Shown: positions 27,599 to 37,388 of the stretch, piece after piece
Position numbering within the stretch: the first letter of the stretch is position 1
How the letters are laid out: every line of letters starts with the position of its first letter
Assembly: GCF_036322805.1 (NCBI RefSeq)
Contig: NZ_AP027272.1
Location: forward strand, 3,720,001 to 3,784,000
Length of the DNA stretch: 64,000 nt
Direction of reading: 5' to 3'
Source of the DNA: Planctobacterium marinum
Lineage (GTDB): Bacteria; Pseudomonadota; Gammaproteobacteria; Enterobacterales; Alteromonadaceae
The notes under the pieces: model-generated
Database searches by the model: none
What the model was told of the DNA's origin: nothing
The model's input: only the letters and a program-made list of their open reading frames with translations
Position numbers and translations under genes: made by a program

Positions 27599-28720
27599 TT
27601 AGCACAGGCAGTCCTTAATCTGCTCAACCACCTCTGTAATGTCCTGCTCTCTTAAACCCACCCATGTGGGTAAACAAAGACCTTCTTGCGCGAGCCTATC
27701 AGAGACTTTGAAGTGCCTATGCTGATTTAAGTAGGGTGGTTGAATATTCAGCACCGGAAAAAATCTCCTTGTTTCAATGCCTTGTCGTCCGAGCATAGCA
27801 ACAATCGTATCGATATCCCATTTGAAATATTCAGGATTAAACCTGAAAGATGAAAGCCAGGTAACCGATGATGTACCATTTAAAGGCGTTGCCGATAAAA
27901 CTCCAGCAACATCGTCCAACCCCTTCCTGTAAGCTTGTGCTATGTTTTTTCTGGTTTCTATCAGGTGGGTAATTTGCTCCAGTTGTGCAACACCGATAGC
28001 GGCCTGTAAGTTGGTTAGTCGATAGTTGAGACCGGGAACTTCGTGCCAATAGCGCCGCTCTTTGCGCATACCATGATCGCGATAGCATAATAACTTTTGG
28101 AAGAGGCTCTCGTCATTTGTGGTCACCATTCCCCCTTCTCCAGTAGTCATGGTTTTGTTAGCAAAAAAGCTAAAGCAACCTGCATGACCTATGGTGCCTA
28201 CAGTGTCACTGTTAACCTTCGCTCCTATGGCCTGAGCACAATCTTCCACAATTTTGAGTTGGTATTTAGCAGCCAGATTCATCAGAGAAGTCATATCAGC
28301 GGGCACGCCAAATAAATGAACAGGGATAATGGCCTTGGTTTTAGCAGTGATCAACGCTTCAGCTTGCTGACAATCAAGGGTCCATGTATTTTTGTCTACA
28401 TCACATAAAACGGGAGTTGCACCGCAGTGAATTACGGCATTTGCTGTTGCCGCAAAGGTCATATTTGGCACAATGACCTCGTCCCCTGGTCTAATTCCCA
28501 ATGCGATCAATGTTAAATGCAATGCGGCTGTGCCGTTACTCACGGAGACTGCGAATTTGGCCCCCGTGAACTTGGCAAAGTCATGTTCAAATTGCTTAAC
28601 AAAGTCGCCCTGAGAAGATATCCAACCCGTTTCCATACATTTTGCAACGTAGGCTTTTTCGTTATGTGCAATGTAAGGTACGGAGATAGGGAGCCTTACT
28701 TTAGAAAACCCTGGATTCAT
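27599..28720 (-). CDS. DegT/DnrJ/EryC1 sugar aminotransferase (perosamine synthase-like)
   Basis: A PLP-dependent nucleotide-sugar aminotransferase acting on a keto sugar. The 373-residue protein shows EVIVPNMTFAATANAV, the cofactor-binding VEDCAQAIGAK, and the Schiff-base lysine K189 in FSFFANKTMTTGEGG. The latter block and the following RDHGMRKERRYWHEVPG resemble GDP-4-keto-6-deoxymannose 4-aminotransferases (RfbE/Per) and LegC-like enzymes. It lies between the NeuD-like acyltransferase (4-base gap) and neuB, so 4-amination followed by N-acylation of a 6-deoxy sugar is the natural reading; gmd at 33162-34283 could supply the keto substrate. Confidence 0.9.
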   Translation of the reverse strand: MNPGFSKVRLPISVPYIAHNEKAYVAKCMETGWISSQGDFVKQFEHDFAKFTGAKFAVSVSNGTAALHLTLIALGIRPGDEVIVPNMTFAATANAVIHCGATPVLCDVDKNTWTLDCQQAEALITAKTKAIIPVHLFGVPADMTSLMNLAAKYQLKIVEDCAQAIGAKVNSDTVGTIGHAGCFSFFANKTMTTGEGGMVTTNDESLFQKLLCYRDHGMRKERRYWHEVPGLNYRLTNLQAAIGVAQLEQITHLIETRKNIAQAYRKGLDDVAGVLSATPLNGTSSVTWLSSFRFNPEYFKWDIDTIVAMLGRQGIETRRFFPVLNIQPPYLNQHRHFKVSDRLAQEGLCLPTWVGLREQDITEVVEQIKDCLC

Positions 28721-28723
28721 GTT

Positions 28724-29374
28724 TTAATCATTCTTTGAATTATTGTGACCGACAAAAGAGCTTCCTTCACTCAGATTTTTACGCAACAGGCTATTGCTGG
28801 CAATGACAGAATTACTTCCAATAATCAATCCGTCTTGGATGCAGGCCTGACTACCGATAAAACAATTGTCGCCGACACGACAACTTCCATTGATGCTCGC
28901 CATTGTAGAGACATGACAAAACTCACCAACCTGAACGTCGTGCTCCAATAGTGCTTTGCTATTAATGATCGCAAAGTTACCAATTCGCACATTGGCATTG
29001 ATAATTGCACCGTGCATAACGATAGTGCCAGCCCCCAGCTGTGCATGTTCAGAAACATAAGCATGAGGAGACACAACTACAGGCACAGTAAATCCTAGCT
29101 CCAATAGCTGTATCGCAATCTCACGTCTTGGTGCAATTGTTTTTATTTGTCCTACGGCAATTAACGCAGCCTCTGCATACTGGTTTAAGTAAGGGAGATC
29201 TTGATCTGTTCCCAGGACCTCATACCCCAAAACTTTTTTTCCTACTTCTTCAGGTAACCCAACGAGCCCCAATATATCGTAAACACCTTGTTGTTCAACC
29301 ACGTCAATGCATGAAACAGCATGCCCTCCGGCTCCTACAATGAGAAGTTTTTGCTTGCGCTTTGTATCAGCCAT
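28724..29374 (-). CDS. NeuD/PglD-like sugar O/N-acyltransferase
   Basis: The 216-residue protein has the two-part NeuD/PglD architecture: an N-terminal Rossmann-like region (KLLIVGAGGHAVSCIDVVEQ, 1-90) that binds the nucleotide sugar, and a C-terminal left-handed beta helix (about 100-205) with hexapeptide repeats and the likely catalytic His in LLEHDVQVGEFCHV. It probably acetylates the amine made by the adjacent aminotransferase. Located between neuA and the aminotransferase. Confidence 0.9.
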   Translation of the reverse strand: MADTKRKQKLLIVGAGGHAVSCIDVVEQQGVYDILGLVGLPEEVGKKVLGYEVLGTDQDLPYLNQYAEAALIAVGQIKTIAPRREIAIQLLELGFTVPVVVSPHAYVSEHAQLGAGTIVMHGAIINANVRIGNFAIINSKALLEHDVQVGEFCHVSTMASINGSCRVGDNCFIGSQACIQDGLIIGSNSVIASNSLLRKNLSEGSSFVGHNNSKND

Positions 29375-29415
29375 GGCGATATCTCATATACATTCGGTCA
29401 TTAGTAATACAGGGT

Positions 29416-30129
29416 TTAGGTGTTTAAGCGCCTTTTCATTAATACCTCTGCCGCTTCAAGGTCAGACAGACTATCAATATCAATAGAATCTTCCTCAGAC
29501 ATCTCGAAAAACCACGTATTTTCAGTATAAAACCCTCTTGGCTCGAGCATCGCTTTTCCAATGTATATTGCGCCATTGGGATAGTAAAACTGGGGGAGTT
29601 TTTGCCTTCGATGACCTTTTAACGGCTGGGGGAAACAAAAAGAGACCTTGCCATCGTCGTTAGAAGACAACAACCAAGCGCTTTTTTGAGGAGCTTTTAC
29701 CACACTCACTAAAGTATCGAGGTCCGACTGCCTCTGATTTAGATAAAAGCGGATCGCTTCATCAATTTGTTTGCAATTGCGAAACGGAGAAGTGGGTTGC
29801 AACATTACGACTAAATCGTAATTTTTCCCTTCATTTTCGTACAACCAATTCAGTCCATGACTAATGGCATCTTCAATAGCGGCAGAGTCACCAGCGAGAG
29901 ATTCTGGCCGTTTAAACGGCGCCATCACACCTAGCGTTTTAGCAATCTCAATCACCTCATCAGAGTCCGTAGAAACCAAAGTATCGGTGATAATCTCACT
30001 CCCAAGCGCCGCTTCGATTGTCCAGGCAACTAAAGGCTTCCCACCCAAATTCCGACTATTCTTTCCCGGCAACCCTTTGGAGCCTGCTCTTGCCCCGATA
30101 AAGGCTAATACACTAAGATTCTGTAACAT
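29416..30129 (-). CDS. neuA: Acylneuraminate (nonulosonate) cytidylyltransferase NeuA
   Basis: This enzyme activates the nonulosonic acid with CTP to give the CMP-sugar donor for transferases such as Maf. The 237-residue protein has the N-terminal CTP-binding signature IGARAGSKGLPGKNSRNLGG (11-30), LVVMLQPTSPFRNCKQID and the family's DIDSLSDLEAAEVLM near the end. It overlaps the radical SAM gene's 3' end by 17 bases. Together with neuB it fixes nonulosonic acid synthesis as a function of the island; the precise sugar is open. Confidence 0.94.
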   Translation of the reverse strand: MLQNLSVLAFIGARAGSKGLPGKNSRNLGGKPLVAWTIEAALGSEIITDTLVSTDSDEVIEIAKTLGVMAPFKRPESLAGDSAAIEDAISHGLNWLYENEGKNYDLVVMLQPTSPFRNCKQIDEAIRFYLNQRQSDLDTLVSVVKAPQKSAWLLSSNDDGKVSFCFPQPLKGHRRQKLPQFYYPNGAIYIGKAMLEPRGFYTENTWFFEMSEEDSIDIDSLSDLEAAEVLMKRRLNT

Positions 30130-31735
30130 CTAAAATCGTGATCTTGTTGCTGATGTCAATGCCCAAGCTAAGCTCTTCCATTGGTGAAGACGTTTTTGTT
30201 TTCTGAATATTAAACGACTCTTTGGGTACGGCAATAGGTTTGATATGTTCCTGTGCATTAGCGTAGTGTTTTTCGGACACGTCCAACAAACGCAGGTTCT
30301 TTTGATAAACGATTTCTTGCAGTCCCAATAGCTGCACCGGAGAAAAATTATGAGAAATGACCCCAGTAATCTTGCTCGCGTCACCGAGATCCATAAGATA
30401 CGCCTCCAAATCACCGTCGTACTGCTCTAAGATAGAGTCTTTGTAGGTGTAATACCATTCGGACCCCGGATAAGCGGTGGCGAAATGGGGTTTTGCGGTT
30501 ATCCCTAATTCAATCAGAGCATTGATGGTGTTGCGAATACTGTCAAAAGTTTCTTCCGGGAAGCCTATAATAATATTGGGGATTGGTTTTATTCCCGATT
30601 CCAGGCAAACGCCGATGCTTTGTTTATTCTTACGAGCGTTTGAGCCCTTGCCTAAGTTTCGCAATACAGTCGGATCAAATGACTCCAATCCATAAACTAA
30701 GTGTGTGCAGCCAGCTTCATACATCAATTTCAACGTTTCCGGGCGATGCAGGCCTGCGTGACTTGTTCCATTCCAATGCACACCGGTACAATTTTCGTCG
30801 TGTTCGATTCCTTGTTTGCGGCAGGTTGGTTGCAACCCTTCTTCAATCCAAAGTTTACACAACTCTTTAAGCCATTTACCTTTACTCGCAACGTCCATCG
30901 TCATGAAGTTTTCATCAATGAATGAAGCGAAATCAATATCGTATTCCTTGTGAAGATGTTTCACCATGTCAACAATGTAGCGTGGACTATGGTAACGAAT
31001 ATTTCGTCCATAGGTGAAAACGACGTCTTTTTCACCTTCTTCGTTTTCCTCAACCAACATGTCTCCCGTCGTACCCAAATGCCAACAGTACTTACAGGTA
31101 AGACCACATCCAAAACTGCCATTCACATCCATCCGGCGCTTAGCCATAGCGGCTTCTTCACTGAATAGATTGGAAGAATTAGCAAAATAAATATCGAGCG
31201 GAAACAAATCCCATGCAGGCCAAGGTAATAAATCTAAGTCGTGGATATTAGGCCTGATATCTGCGAGGTGCGGTTTCCCCTGCGCATCTCGAAAGACGGT
31301 ACCACGCACTTTTGAAAAGTCCGTCTTCCCCTCATCAATATAGCGCAGCACCTCAGGAAAGGTAACAAATGACTCTCCTAAACAGCCCACATCTATCTCG
31401 GGAATAAATTCCATAATCTCTGACGGCATGCTTGTGATAAAGCCTCCCCCGGCAACCAGCACGGCGTCAGGAGCGACCTCTTTAATCATTTTGCAAGCAG
31501 TTTTAATATAATTGTAGGTTGTAGTTAAGCCTCCGATACAAATAGCATCCCAATCATCGGCCTGACATACTTCCTTAACGGTTTCAATTGGTAGACGCCA
31601 TGCATTGGCATCGTATACCTGTACCAGGTGTCCATGTCGAATAGAAATAGCCGCTAACAATGCAATACCGTAGGGAATATGCCTGGGAACATCTTCTTCA
31701 CGGACCACGGGATTGATAAATAACACCTTAGCCAT
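30113..31735 (-). CDS. B12-binding-domain radical SAM protein
   Basis: The 540-residue protein has an N-terminal cobalamin-binding-like domain (1-160: VLFINPVVREEDVPRHIPYG, AICIGGLTTTY, VLVAGGGFITSMP) and a radical SAM core with the CxxxCxxC cluster C210-C214-C217 (GCGLTCKYCWH), then FIDENFM and YGLESFDP. I cannot find the DxHxxG cobalamin signature, so the B12 domain may bind base-on cobalamin or be degenerate. Members of this broad class perform methylations or carbon rearrangements. It overlaps neuA by 17 bases and the following DUF115 gene by 8, so it is embedded in the nonulosonic/glycan operon; substrate unknown. Confidence 0.85.
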   Translation of the reverse strand: MAKVLFINPVVREEDVPRHIPYGIALLAAISIRHGHLVQVYDANAWRLPIETVKEVCQADDWDAICIGGLTTTYNYIKTACKMIKEVAPDAVLVAGGGFITSMPSEIMEFIPEIDVGCLGESFVTFPEVLRYIDEGKTDFSKVRGTVFRDAQGKPHLADIRPNIHDLDLLPWPAWDLFPLDIYFANSSNLFSEEAAMAKRRMDVNGSFGCGLTCKYCWHLGTTGDMLVEENEEGEKDVVFTYGRNIRYHSPRYIVDMVKHLHKEYDIDFASFIDENFMTMDVASKGKWLKELCKLWIEEGLQPTCRKQGIEHDENCTGVHWNGTSHAGLHRPETLKLMYEAGCTHLVYGLESFDPTVLRNLGKGSNARKNKQSIGVCLESGIKPIPNIIIGFPEETFDSIRNTINALIELGITAKPHFATAYPGSEWYYTYKDSILEQYDGDLEAYLMDLGDASKITGVISHNFSPVQLLGLQEIVYQKNLRLLDVSEKHYANAQEHIKPIAVPKESFNIQKTKTSSPMEELSLGIDISNKITILDVTES

Positions 31736-32756
31736 CGCAATAATTCTCCAAAAATTGGGTTAACGGCATACAATCCACGCCATCACCGAACAAAATTCCA
31801 GCTTCAGAACAATTTACAGTGTTGCTTGTAGCCTGCTTCAATAAACCTAACAAGTTATTACGGTACCAGTAGTAGGTAGGATCGGTGTAATACGTCACTC
31901 CAGTGGAAGGGTAAACAAATGATGGAAACATTGCTTGTAGTTGTTCCTTAGTGTCGCACATAGCATTGAGCTCATAAAAGGTCTGAGTATTCTCAATTGG
32001 AGTCTCGCGGTGGTAGCCAAGGTCCATGCCGGTTATTCCAATGTTTTCCACTTTCAGGATACTATTGGCAAACACCCATGCGGCGGTGCCGACCGTGCCA
32101 CCAGTGTTCATACAACGAAGATTGTTTATACTGAATAACTCACGAGTCATGCTGCCCGGTTGACTGGGATCGTCAACAATAGGATTCCACCAATAGCAAT
32201 CAAAACCTGCCTCCAATGCACGCGCTCTCACATTTTGTGGGGCTGAGGTGCAAATAATCAGTTTAATTTGCGAAGCGTACTTATTAACCAATTCGATATT
32301 GCGCAAATTTTCTCTGATGGTGTCATTGCGAAACTCAATATCCAAATCTTGCCTACTGAAGTAATCATCTTCTTCCGAGTGCTTCTCAAAGTCGTGATCG
32401 CCAAACCAACGCACTATCCTGGTGGGATGAGGGTCAAGTGTGAGCACATAGTCTGGGATGATGCCGTTCTTAAGACATTTAATCATAGAGCCATCAACTG
32501 CCACAATACTACCTTGATACTCTCTGGCTTTGAGAGTTTGTAACACGTCAAATTTATGAAGGCTTGGGCCAGCGCTCACTACGATGGCCGATTTCGATTT
32601 TTCAGCGCTAGCAGGTGCCGGTAAATCTTTAAGAGACTTTGCAATGAAGGGCTTGTTATCTCTGGCGTGTTCAATCAACGAGTTCGCATGCCAGCTTTTT
32701 CCGATTTCATGTACTCGGCCCACAACATCCAAAAACTCTTTATTGCTCTTGTTCAA
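31728..32756 (-). CDS. Second DUF115 (Maf-like) protein
   Basis: The 342-residue protein carries a DUF115/MptE-like core: AIVVSAGPSLHKFD (57-70), VAVDGSMIKCLKNGIIPDYV, and a later IGITGMDLGYHRETP matching the catalytic-core pattern of Maf proteins (compare FLVGNGPSLDASI and FFGVDLGFYDN in the giant Maf). It lacks the large flanking domains. The start is TTG at 32756 with GGGAG six bases upstream. It overlaps the radical SAM gene. It could be a second nonulosonic acid transferase or act on another glycan acceptor. Confidence 0.82.
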   Translation of the reverse strand: MNKSNKEFLDVVGRVHEIGKSWHANSLIEHARDNKPFIAKSLKDLPAPASAEKSKSAIVVSAGPSLHKFDVLQTLKAREYQGSIVAVDGSMIKCLKNGIIPDYVLTLDPHPTRIVRWFGDHDFEKHSEEDDYFSRQDLDIEFRNDTIRENLRNIELVNKYASQIKLIICTSAPQNVRARALEAGFDCYWWNPIVDDPSQPGSMTRELFSINNLRCMNTGGTVGTAAWVFANSILKVENIGITGMDLGYHRETPIENTQTFYELNAMCDTKEQLQAMFPSFVYPSTGVTYYTDPTYYWYRNNLLGLLKQATSNTVNCSEAGILFGDGVDCMPLTQFLENYCDG

Positions 32757-32788
32757 AATGACTCCCGATCAGCTTTTCCAAAAAAGCA

Positions 32789-32968
32789 TTATGACTTGTC
32801 TTCATCACCGTTCCATTCTAACGGTGTGCGCTCGACGAATACCATACTGCCTCCAATCGAGTTCAAGGCCTCTTTCTTAAATTCATCTGCTTTGCTATCA
32901 CTTTCTGCTTGCTTGGGTAACGAAACAGTTTTTTTAGTTTTGAAATTACCTTTTAATAAATCACTCAT
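32789..32968 (-). CDS. Small hypothetical protein, 59 residues
   Basis: A short charged protein, MSDLLKGNFKTKKTVSLPKQ then SIGGSMVFVERTPLEWNG, with a hydrophobic spot near the middle; not recognised. ATG 32968 has a GAG-rich stretch upstream, and the frame ends 32 bases before the DUF115 gene, so it is placed as the first gene of that run. Coding status rests on position and amino acid texture only; it could be spurious. Confidence 0.5.
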   Translation of the reverse strand: MSDLLKGNFKTKKTVSLPKQAESDSKADEFKKEALNSIGGSMVFVERTPLEWNGDEDKS

Positions 32969-33161
32969 AACTATCACTCTCTATTCTCTGCGGAACCGGG
33001 ACGACTTTGTATCCGGAAAGCCCCCAGTTCTTTAAACATCGGCTCAAATCCGTTAACTTTTAATAGTAAATGCTTTGAGCACTATTCAGTTAAATCTGTT
33101 ACCTACGACGAAATTTATTGAATAATCGAGCGTCTGCCAACCATTAAATATTGTGAAGCGA

Positions 33162-34283
33162 TTATTCATACTGATTGACTACAACTTGTTTTCTGGCCTG
33201 CTCTAAATCTTCCGCTACCATTTCAGACACCAACTCTAAAAAACTAGTCTTGGGGGACCAATTTAGTTTTTCACGAGCTTTACTGGCATCGCCCCACAGA
33301 ACATCAACCTCTGTTGGTCTAAAGTAGTACGGGTCTATGTTCACTATTTCATCCCCTGGCTTAAGTTTGAACCTCCCTTTTCCGAAAGTCGCTCCAATCT
33401 TTTCCGGGTCAACCTCACTAACTAGCCCAACCTCATCTACCCCCTGCCCTCTCCATTCAATAGAGAAACCGATTTCTCTGGCCGCCACTTCGACAAATTC
33501 TCTTACCGATCTGCGTTCACCAGACGCAATTACATAATCCTCAGGTTGCTCTTGTTGTAGCATCAACCATTGCATTTCCACATAGTCCCGCGCATGCCCC
33601 CAATCTCTTAACGCGTTCATGTTTCCTAAATACAATTTGTCAATCAGCCCATAGGCAATACGAGACAGAGTGTAAGTGATTTTCCGAGTGACAAACGAAG
33701 TACCGCGCATTGCGGATTCGTGGTTGAACAAAATGCCATTACATCCATATAGCCCGTATGCTTCTCGATAGTTAATCACTGTCCAATAAGCAAATAACTT
33801 GGCAACAGCATAAGGAGAACGCGGATAAAATGGAGTTGATTCTGACTGCTGAGGGGATTGGATTTTGCCATATAATTCAGAAGTCGATGCCTGATAGAAA
33901 CGAGTTTTGTGGGTTAAATCAAGATTTCGAATCGCTTCCAATATACGCAGGGTCCCCAAACCATTGACGTCTGCCGTATATTCAGGAGAGTCGAAAGAGA
34001 CATGCACATGACTTTGAGCACCCAAATTATATATCTCATCTGGTTGAATCCTCTGGATTATTCGAGTTAGTGACAATCCGTCGGTCAGATCTCCGTAATG
34101 TAGATGAAATTCATTATGGTGCTCTTGGGGTGCAAATATATATTCATCGATTCTCTGAGTTGTAGGCACTGAGACTCGGCGCCTGAGTCCGTGCACGACA
34201 TATCCTTTTGACATTAAAAGTTTCAGAAGATAAGCGCCATCTTGACCCGTAATCCCAGTTACAAGTGCTACTTTATTACTCAT
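33162..34283 (-). CDS. gmd: GDP-mannose 4,6-dehydratase
   Basis: Gmd converts GDP-mannose to GDP-4-keto-6-deoxymannose, the branch point to fucose, rhamnose, perosamine and colitose. The 373-residue protein has the NADP-binding [48 protein letters not shown], the catalytic STSELYGK and Y-x3-K of [10 protein letters not shown], and [17 protein letters not shown] near the end, all Gmd hallmarks. Gaps of about 184 and 204 bases flank it, so it may be transcribed alone. No fucose synthetase lies beside it; the perosamine-type aminotransferase at 27599-28720 is a candidate next step. Confidence 0.97.
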   Translation of the reverse strand: MSNKVALVTGITGQDGAYLLKLLMSKGYVVHGLRRRVSVPTTQRIDEYIFAPQEHHNEFHLHYGDLTDGLSLTRIIQRIQPDEIYNLGAQSHVHVSFDSPEYTADVNGLGTLRILEAIRNLDLTHKTRFYQASTSELYGKIQSPQQSESTPFYPRSPYAVAKLFAYWTVINYREAYGLYGCNGILFNHESAMRGTSFVTRKITYTLSRIAYGLIDKLYLGNMNALRDWGHARDYVEMQWLMLQQEQPEDYVIASGERRSVREFVEVAAREIGFSIEWRGQGVDEVGLVSEVDPEKIGATFGKGRFKLKPGDEIVNIDPYYFRPTEVDVLWGDASKAREKLNWSPKTSFLELVSEMVAEDLEQARKQVVVNQYE

Positions 34284-34487
34284 ATTTTACCTATTAAAAC
34301 CGGGCTAAAACAAAGTTAAACCGCCAGAATGCTTTGCTTACCAGCGTCAAATTACTACGATAACTATTTGATATTACTCTAATTACAAAACAGCGCCCAG
34401 CCCCGTGCTTAAAAATATAAAGCACTAAGCGTCGTACTCTACCAATTTTTTCTGTCCATATAATTATCGGCACCTCAGCATGTATTC

Positions 34488-35897
34488 TTAGCGTACATCT
34501 CTCCCAATCGCTTCTTCCAGATATCGATTGAGATTAGACTGCCAATTACAGGAGAAGTATTCATCGTGCAATTTTCTCCAATTTGATTCACGCGGCGGTA
34601 GCTTGCCCATATGCAATAATTCTTCCGCCAATGGCAGCTCTGGTATTTCGTCCCAACTACTGACCTTCAGGAAAAAAGTGGGAATGCCCTTTGCCCTAGA
34701 CTCGTGCAATACGGTTGAAGGCTCACTGACGACAACGGCAGCTTTTGCTAATGACTCAGCCATCGACTCTCCATTTTCAGGTTTCAGGAAGTATTCTCCC
34801 AATGCCTTTGAGAACTCATCAGAATAGCGAGTCATTGTGGGATGTATTCGTACTTTTATTTTATAGTTGGGATGCTGGTGCATTAATTGTTTGGCGTAAG
34901 TAATTGTTTTATTTACATCAAAGCAATTTGTGCAGAGTAAAATATACTCTGGTTGGTAGTTAAAATTGTGTAACGCTTGTTGGTGAGCTACGTTACCCAA
35001 TACGTAAGTATTGCCACCACCGGAGTATTTTTCACGCCACATTTCTGACCAAATCAAAAAGTCATCAGGGAAATACGGTTGCATCCAAGACGCCTCTGCC
35101 ACACCCGGCCCGAAAAAATAACCACTGACGTGATTATTAAGCTGACCGTGCTGGATCTCAGCGACTCGGATCCCCATTTGTTTTAGCCATTTTATTTGAA
35201 ATGCCCTGGTGCCATAACCAGCATTTTCGATGAAAGCAAGTTTAGGGGCGGTTTGTTCGATTAGTTGCGTATAAGCCGCTTTCCAATGGGGCAATCGGGT
35301 AGCCATAGTTACTAGCTTTGCCCTAATTGCGCTCATATAGTCTTGGTCAATCCACTGACTATAATGCTGCGCGATATAATGCATAAAATCATCAATCGTT
35401 TTTGAATCACGAGCTGATATTTTTGTATTATTGGCTTTTAGCCTGCCATATTGATATACCATTTCATGCCATATGAATCCATATTCAGAGGGATCCAGAT
35501 ATGAATCCTCTACGACTCTTGTTGTGTAGGGAGTGTCAGCGAATAACATTTCTTGCAAGTTTACACATCTATTGCCTTGCTTTTGACGATACAATTCCAA
35601 AGAAAATATAAGGATATCGACAGAAGCTAAATTACCGATATTCCTTTCTATTTGCTCTAACGTTAGAGCATTTAAGTGATATTTTCGCTCTTGTTGTAAT
35701 TTGAAATTTGACTGTGATTCAGCCTGAAAATAGATGCCTTCTATGGCTTTATAGCATTGAAATAACAGCCCCATTCTCACGATAGGCCACATGTGTATTC
35801 CATCAAATTCAAAAGCAAAGTACTCCAGTTCATCAGCTCTCTCATGGGCAGTAATGAGCTCAAGTGGATACCGATACTTTTGATCAATTGAAGTCAT
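34488..35897 (-). CDS. Glycosyltransferase-like protein (capsule/GT-B fold), unassigned
   Basis: The 469-residue protein is soluble-looking and I do not recognise its family with certainty. The C-terminal half looks like a GT-B nucleotide-sugar domain: LAFIENAGYGTRAFQIKWL, VAEIQHGQLNN, YILLCTNCFDVN, VRIHPTMTRYSDEF, and VVVSEPSTVLHESRAKGIP, which recall capsule synthesis transferases of the KpsC/SacB-like kind. The first 200 residues are unassigned. ATG 35897 has GAGG upstream. It lies between gmd and the amidotransferase. Confidence 0.65.
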   Translation of the reverse strand: MTSIDQKYRYPLELITAHERADELEYFAFEFDGIHMWPIVRMGLLFQCYKAIEGIYFQAESQSNFKLQQERKYHLNALTLEQIERNIGNLASVDILIFSLELYRQKQGNRCVNLQEMLFADTPYTTRVVEDSYLDPSEYGFIWHEMVYQYGRLKANNTKISARDSKTIDDFMHYIAQHYSQWIDQDYMSAIRAKLVTMATRLPHWKAAYTQLIEQTAPKLAFIENAGYGTRAFQIKWLKQMGIRVAEIQHGQLNNHVSGYFFGPGVAEASWMQPYFPDDFLIWSEMWREKYSGGGNTYVLGNVAHQQALHNFNYQPEYILLCTNCFDVNKTITYAKQLMHQHPNYKIKVRIHPTMTRYSDEFSKALGEYFLKPENGESMAESLAKAAVVVSEPSTVLHESRAKGIPTFFLKVSSWDEIPELPLAEELLHMGKLPPRESNWRKLHDEYFSCNWQSNLNRYLEEAIGRDVR

Positions 35898-35933
35898 TTT
35901 GACTACCTCTAATAACCGACCTGAAATTAATCT

Positions 35934-37388
35934 TTAACAATCGCGCAAACGGATAAGTGTTTTCTCTGTCATGTTAGGGAGTGAAATTAGATTTTGAAAG
36001 ATCTCATCTTGGTACTTGTGGGAAGCGATTAAAAGCACCTCAAAATCCAAGGATCCCAGCACTTCGGGCGACTGTACTAAGATATCACCAAGATTGTGTT
36101 GGTTGTGGTTCGCTTTGTTATCGACCACTGCAACTATCTTCTCGTAAACACCTTTTTCTCTTGCTTGTTCGAGGGTTCTAGCACCAATTTCTCCGGCACA
36201 GTAAATTACAAATGTTTTCCCTTGGTAGCGGTCTAAATAGTGTTTCAGCAACGCGCTTGCTTGCTTTTCCACCTGCGATTCTTTCTTGAATAAATTGGCA
36301 ATAAATCCACTCTGTTTGCGCAACTGGTGGCTGGCAGTAAAGTCGGAGGCATAGTGTTCGTGAGGTACTGGTGATGATTTCATTAACCCTTCAAAACTCT
36401 CAAGATCCATTTCCAATTTATCAATCACATAATCACGATCTCGCAAAAGCTGACGATTCTCAATTGCTGGTTTCGCTAGTTCCAGCATAGCCTGCTCCCG
36501 GTTGATTTCACCATTGCGAATCAACGCTGACAAGTGCACTTTACGTTTATCAACACCAAACTTAACAGGCAAGATGTATGACTGATAAAAACGAGTGAAT
36601 ACTGATTCAAAATGTTTACCTGAATAAGCTTCCCAGCCATACCCACTCTGTAACTCCTGCTTAGCCCGCGCCGCAGAATAATTGATTAAATTGAGCACAT
36701 TAATAGATTCCGGACCGGTTTCAGACTGACGTAAGCTGGCCAACTTTTTTTGAGAGATTAAGGGGAAGGTACTGAGTTTTACTTCACCAAACTGCTTGTG
36801 AATAGCTTCGATATTAGTTTTATCGTCTTTATTCCAATTCCACGACAAAGGCATGCCATGTTCTGTCGCATAGTTAACACCGGATAATATATATTTGATG
36901 TTGTGCTTTTGTGCCAGTCGATACAAAGTAGCGGTAATTGCATGATCTGTAAGCAATTCGATATCTATTACTCCGGCACGTAAAAATGCTTTTTGCAAAT
37001 CTCGAAATTCCTGCCAATCGATGATCAAGGTTTCTAAGTCGAATTGATGTTTATCGATAATTTTTGCGACATTTCGGATGGCAAGCCTTGAATTCCAGCC
37101 ATTATCCAGGTGCACCACAAGGGGATTTAGATTCATTTCAGCAGCAAGGTGGGCCACATAAGAACTGTCTACCCCACCGCTCATACCGACTATGCAATCG
37201 TATTTAGCTGAGTGACTTTTGAGTTTCACCGCCAAACTGGCAAGATTTTCTTCCTCCTGCGCCGGCGAAACATGGTAAGTCTCATCAAAATTGAGACAGT
37301 GGCTACACACCCCTTTTTCATTGAAGTAAATGTCTTTGTCACTGGTGTCCATAACACACTGAGTGCAAACAATATGTTTTTTATTCAT
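35934..37388 (-). CDS. PP-loop N-acetyl sugar amidotransferase (WbpG/PseA-like) with C-terminal Rossmann-like domain
   Basis: Such enzymes, with HisH/HisF-like partners, turn an acetamido group into an acetamidino group on glycan sugars. The 484-residue protein has an N-terminal zinc-type cysteine cluster (CTQC, later CSHC), the PP-loop ATP motif MSGGVDSSYV (residues 70-79), and an extra C-terminal domain (about 390-484: TFVIYCAGEIGARTLEQA, then IVAVVDNKANHNQHNLGD). That extension is not part of ordinary WbpG and resembles the domain found at the N terminus of three other island enzymes. ATG 37388 overlaps the HisF stop by 8 bases. Confidence 0.88.
   Translation of the reverse strand: MNKKHIVCTQCVMDTSDKDIYFNEKGVCSHCLNFDETYHVSPAQEEENLASLAVKLKSHSAKYDCIVGMSGGVDSSYVAHLAAEMNLNPLVVHLDNGWNSRLAIRNVAKIIDKHQFDLETLIIDWQEFRDLQKAFLRAGVIDIELLTDHAITATLYRLAQKHNIKYILSGVNYATEHGMPLSWNWNKDDKTNIEAIHKQFGEVKLSTFPLISQKKLASLRQSETGPESINVLNLINYSAARAKQELQSGYGWEAYSGKHFESVFTRFYQSYILPVKFGVDKRKVHLSALIRNGEINREQAMLELAKPAIENRQLLRDRDYVIDKLEMDLESFEGLMKSSPVPHEHYASDFTASHQLRKQSGFIANLFKKESQVEKQASALLKHYLDRYQGKTFVIYCAGEIGARTLEQAREKGVYEKIVAVVDNKANHNQHNLGDILVQSPEVLGSLDFEVLLIASHKYQDEIFQNLISLPNMTEKTLIRLRDC

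Noticed and set aside
34380-34440. GTGCTT...AAGCAC hairpin in the 204-base gap between gmd and the gene at 34488
   Set aside because: Stem of six with a nine-base loop and no T run on either strand; possibly chance.
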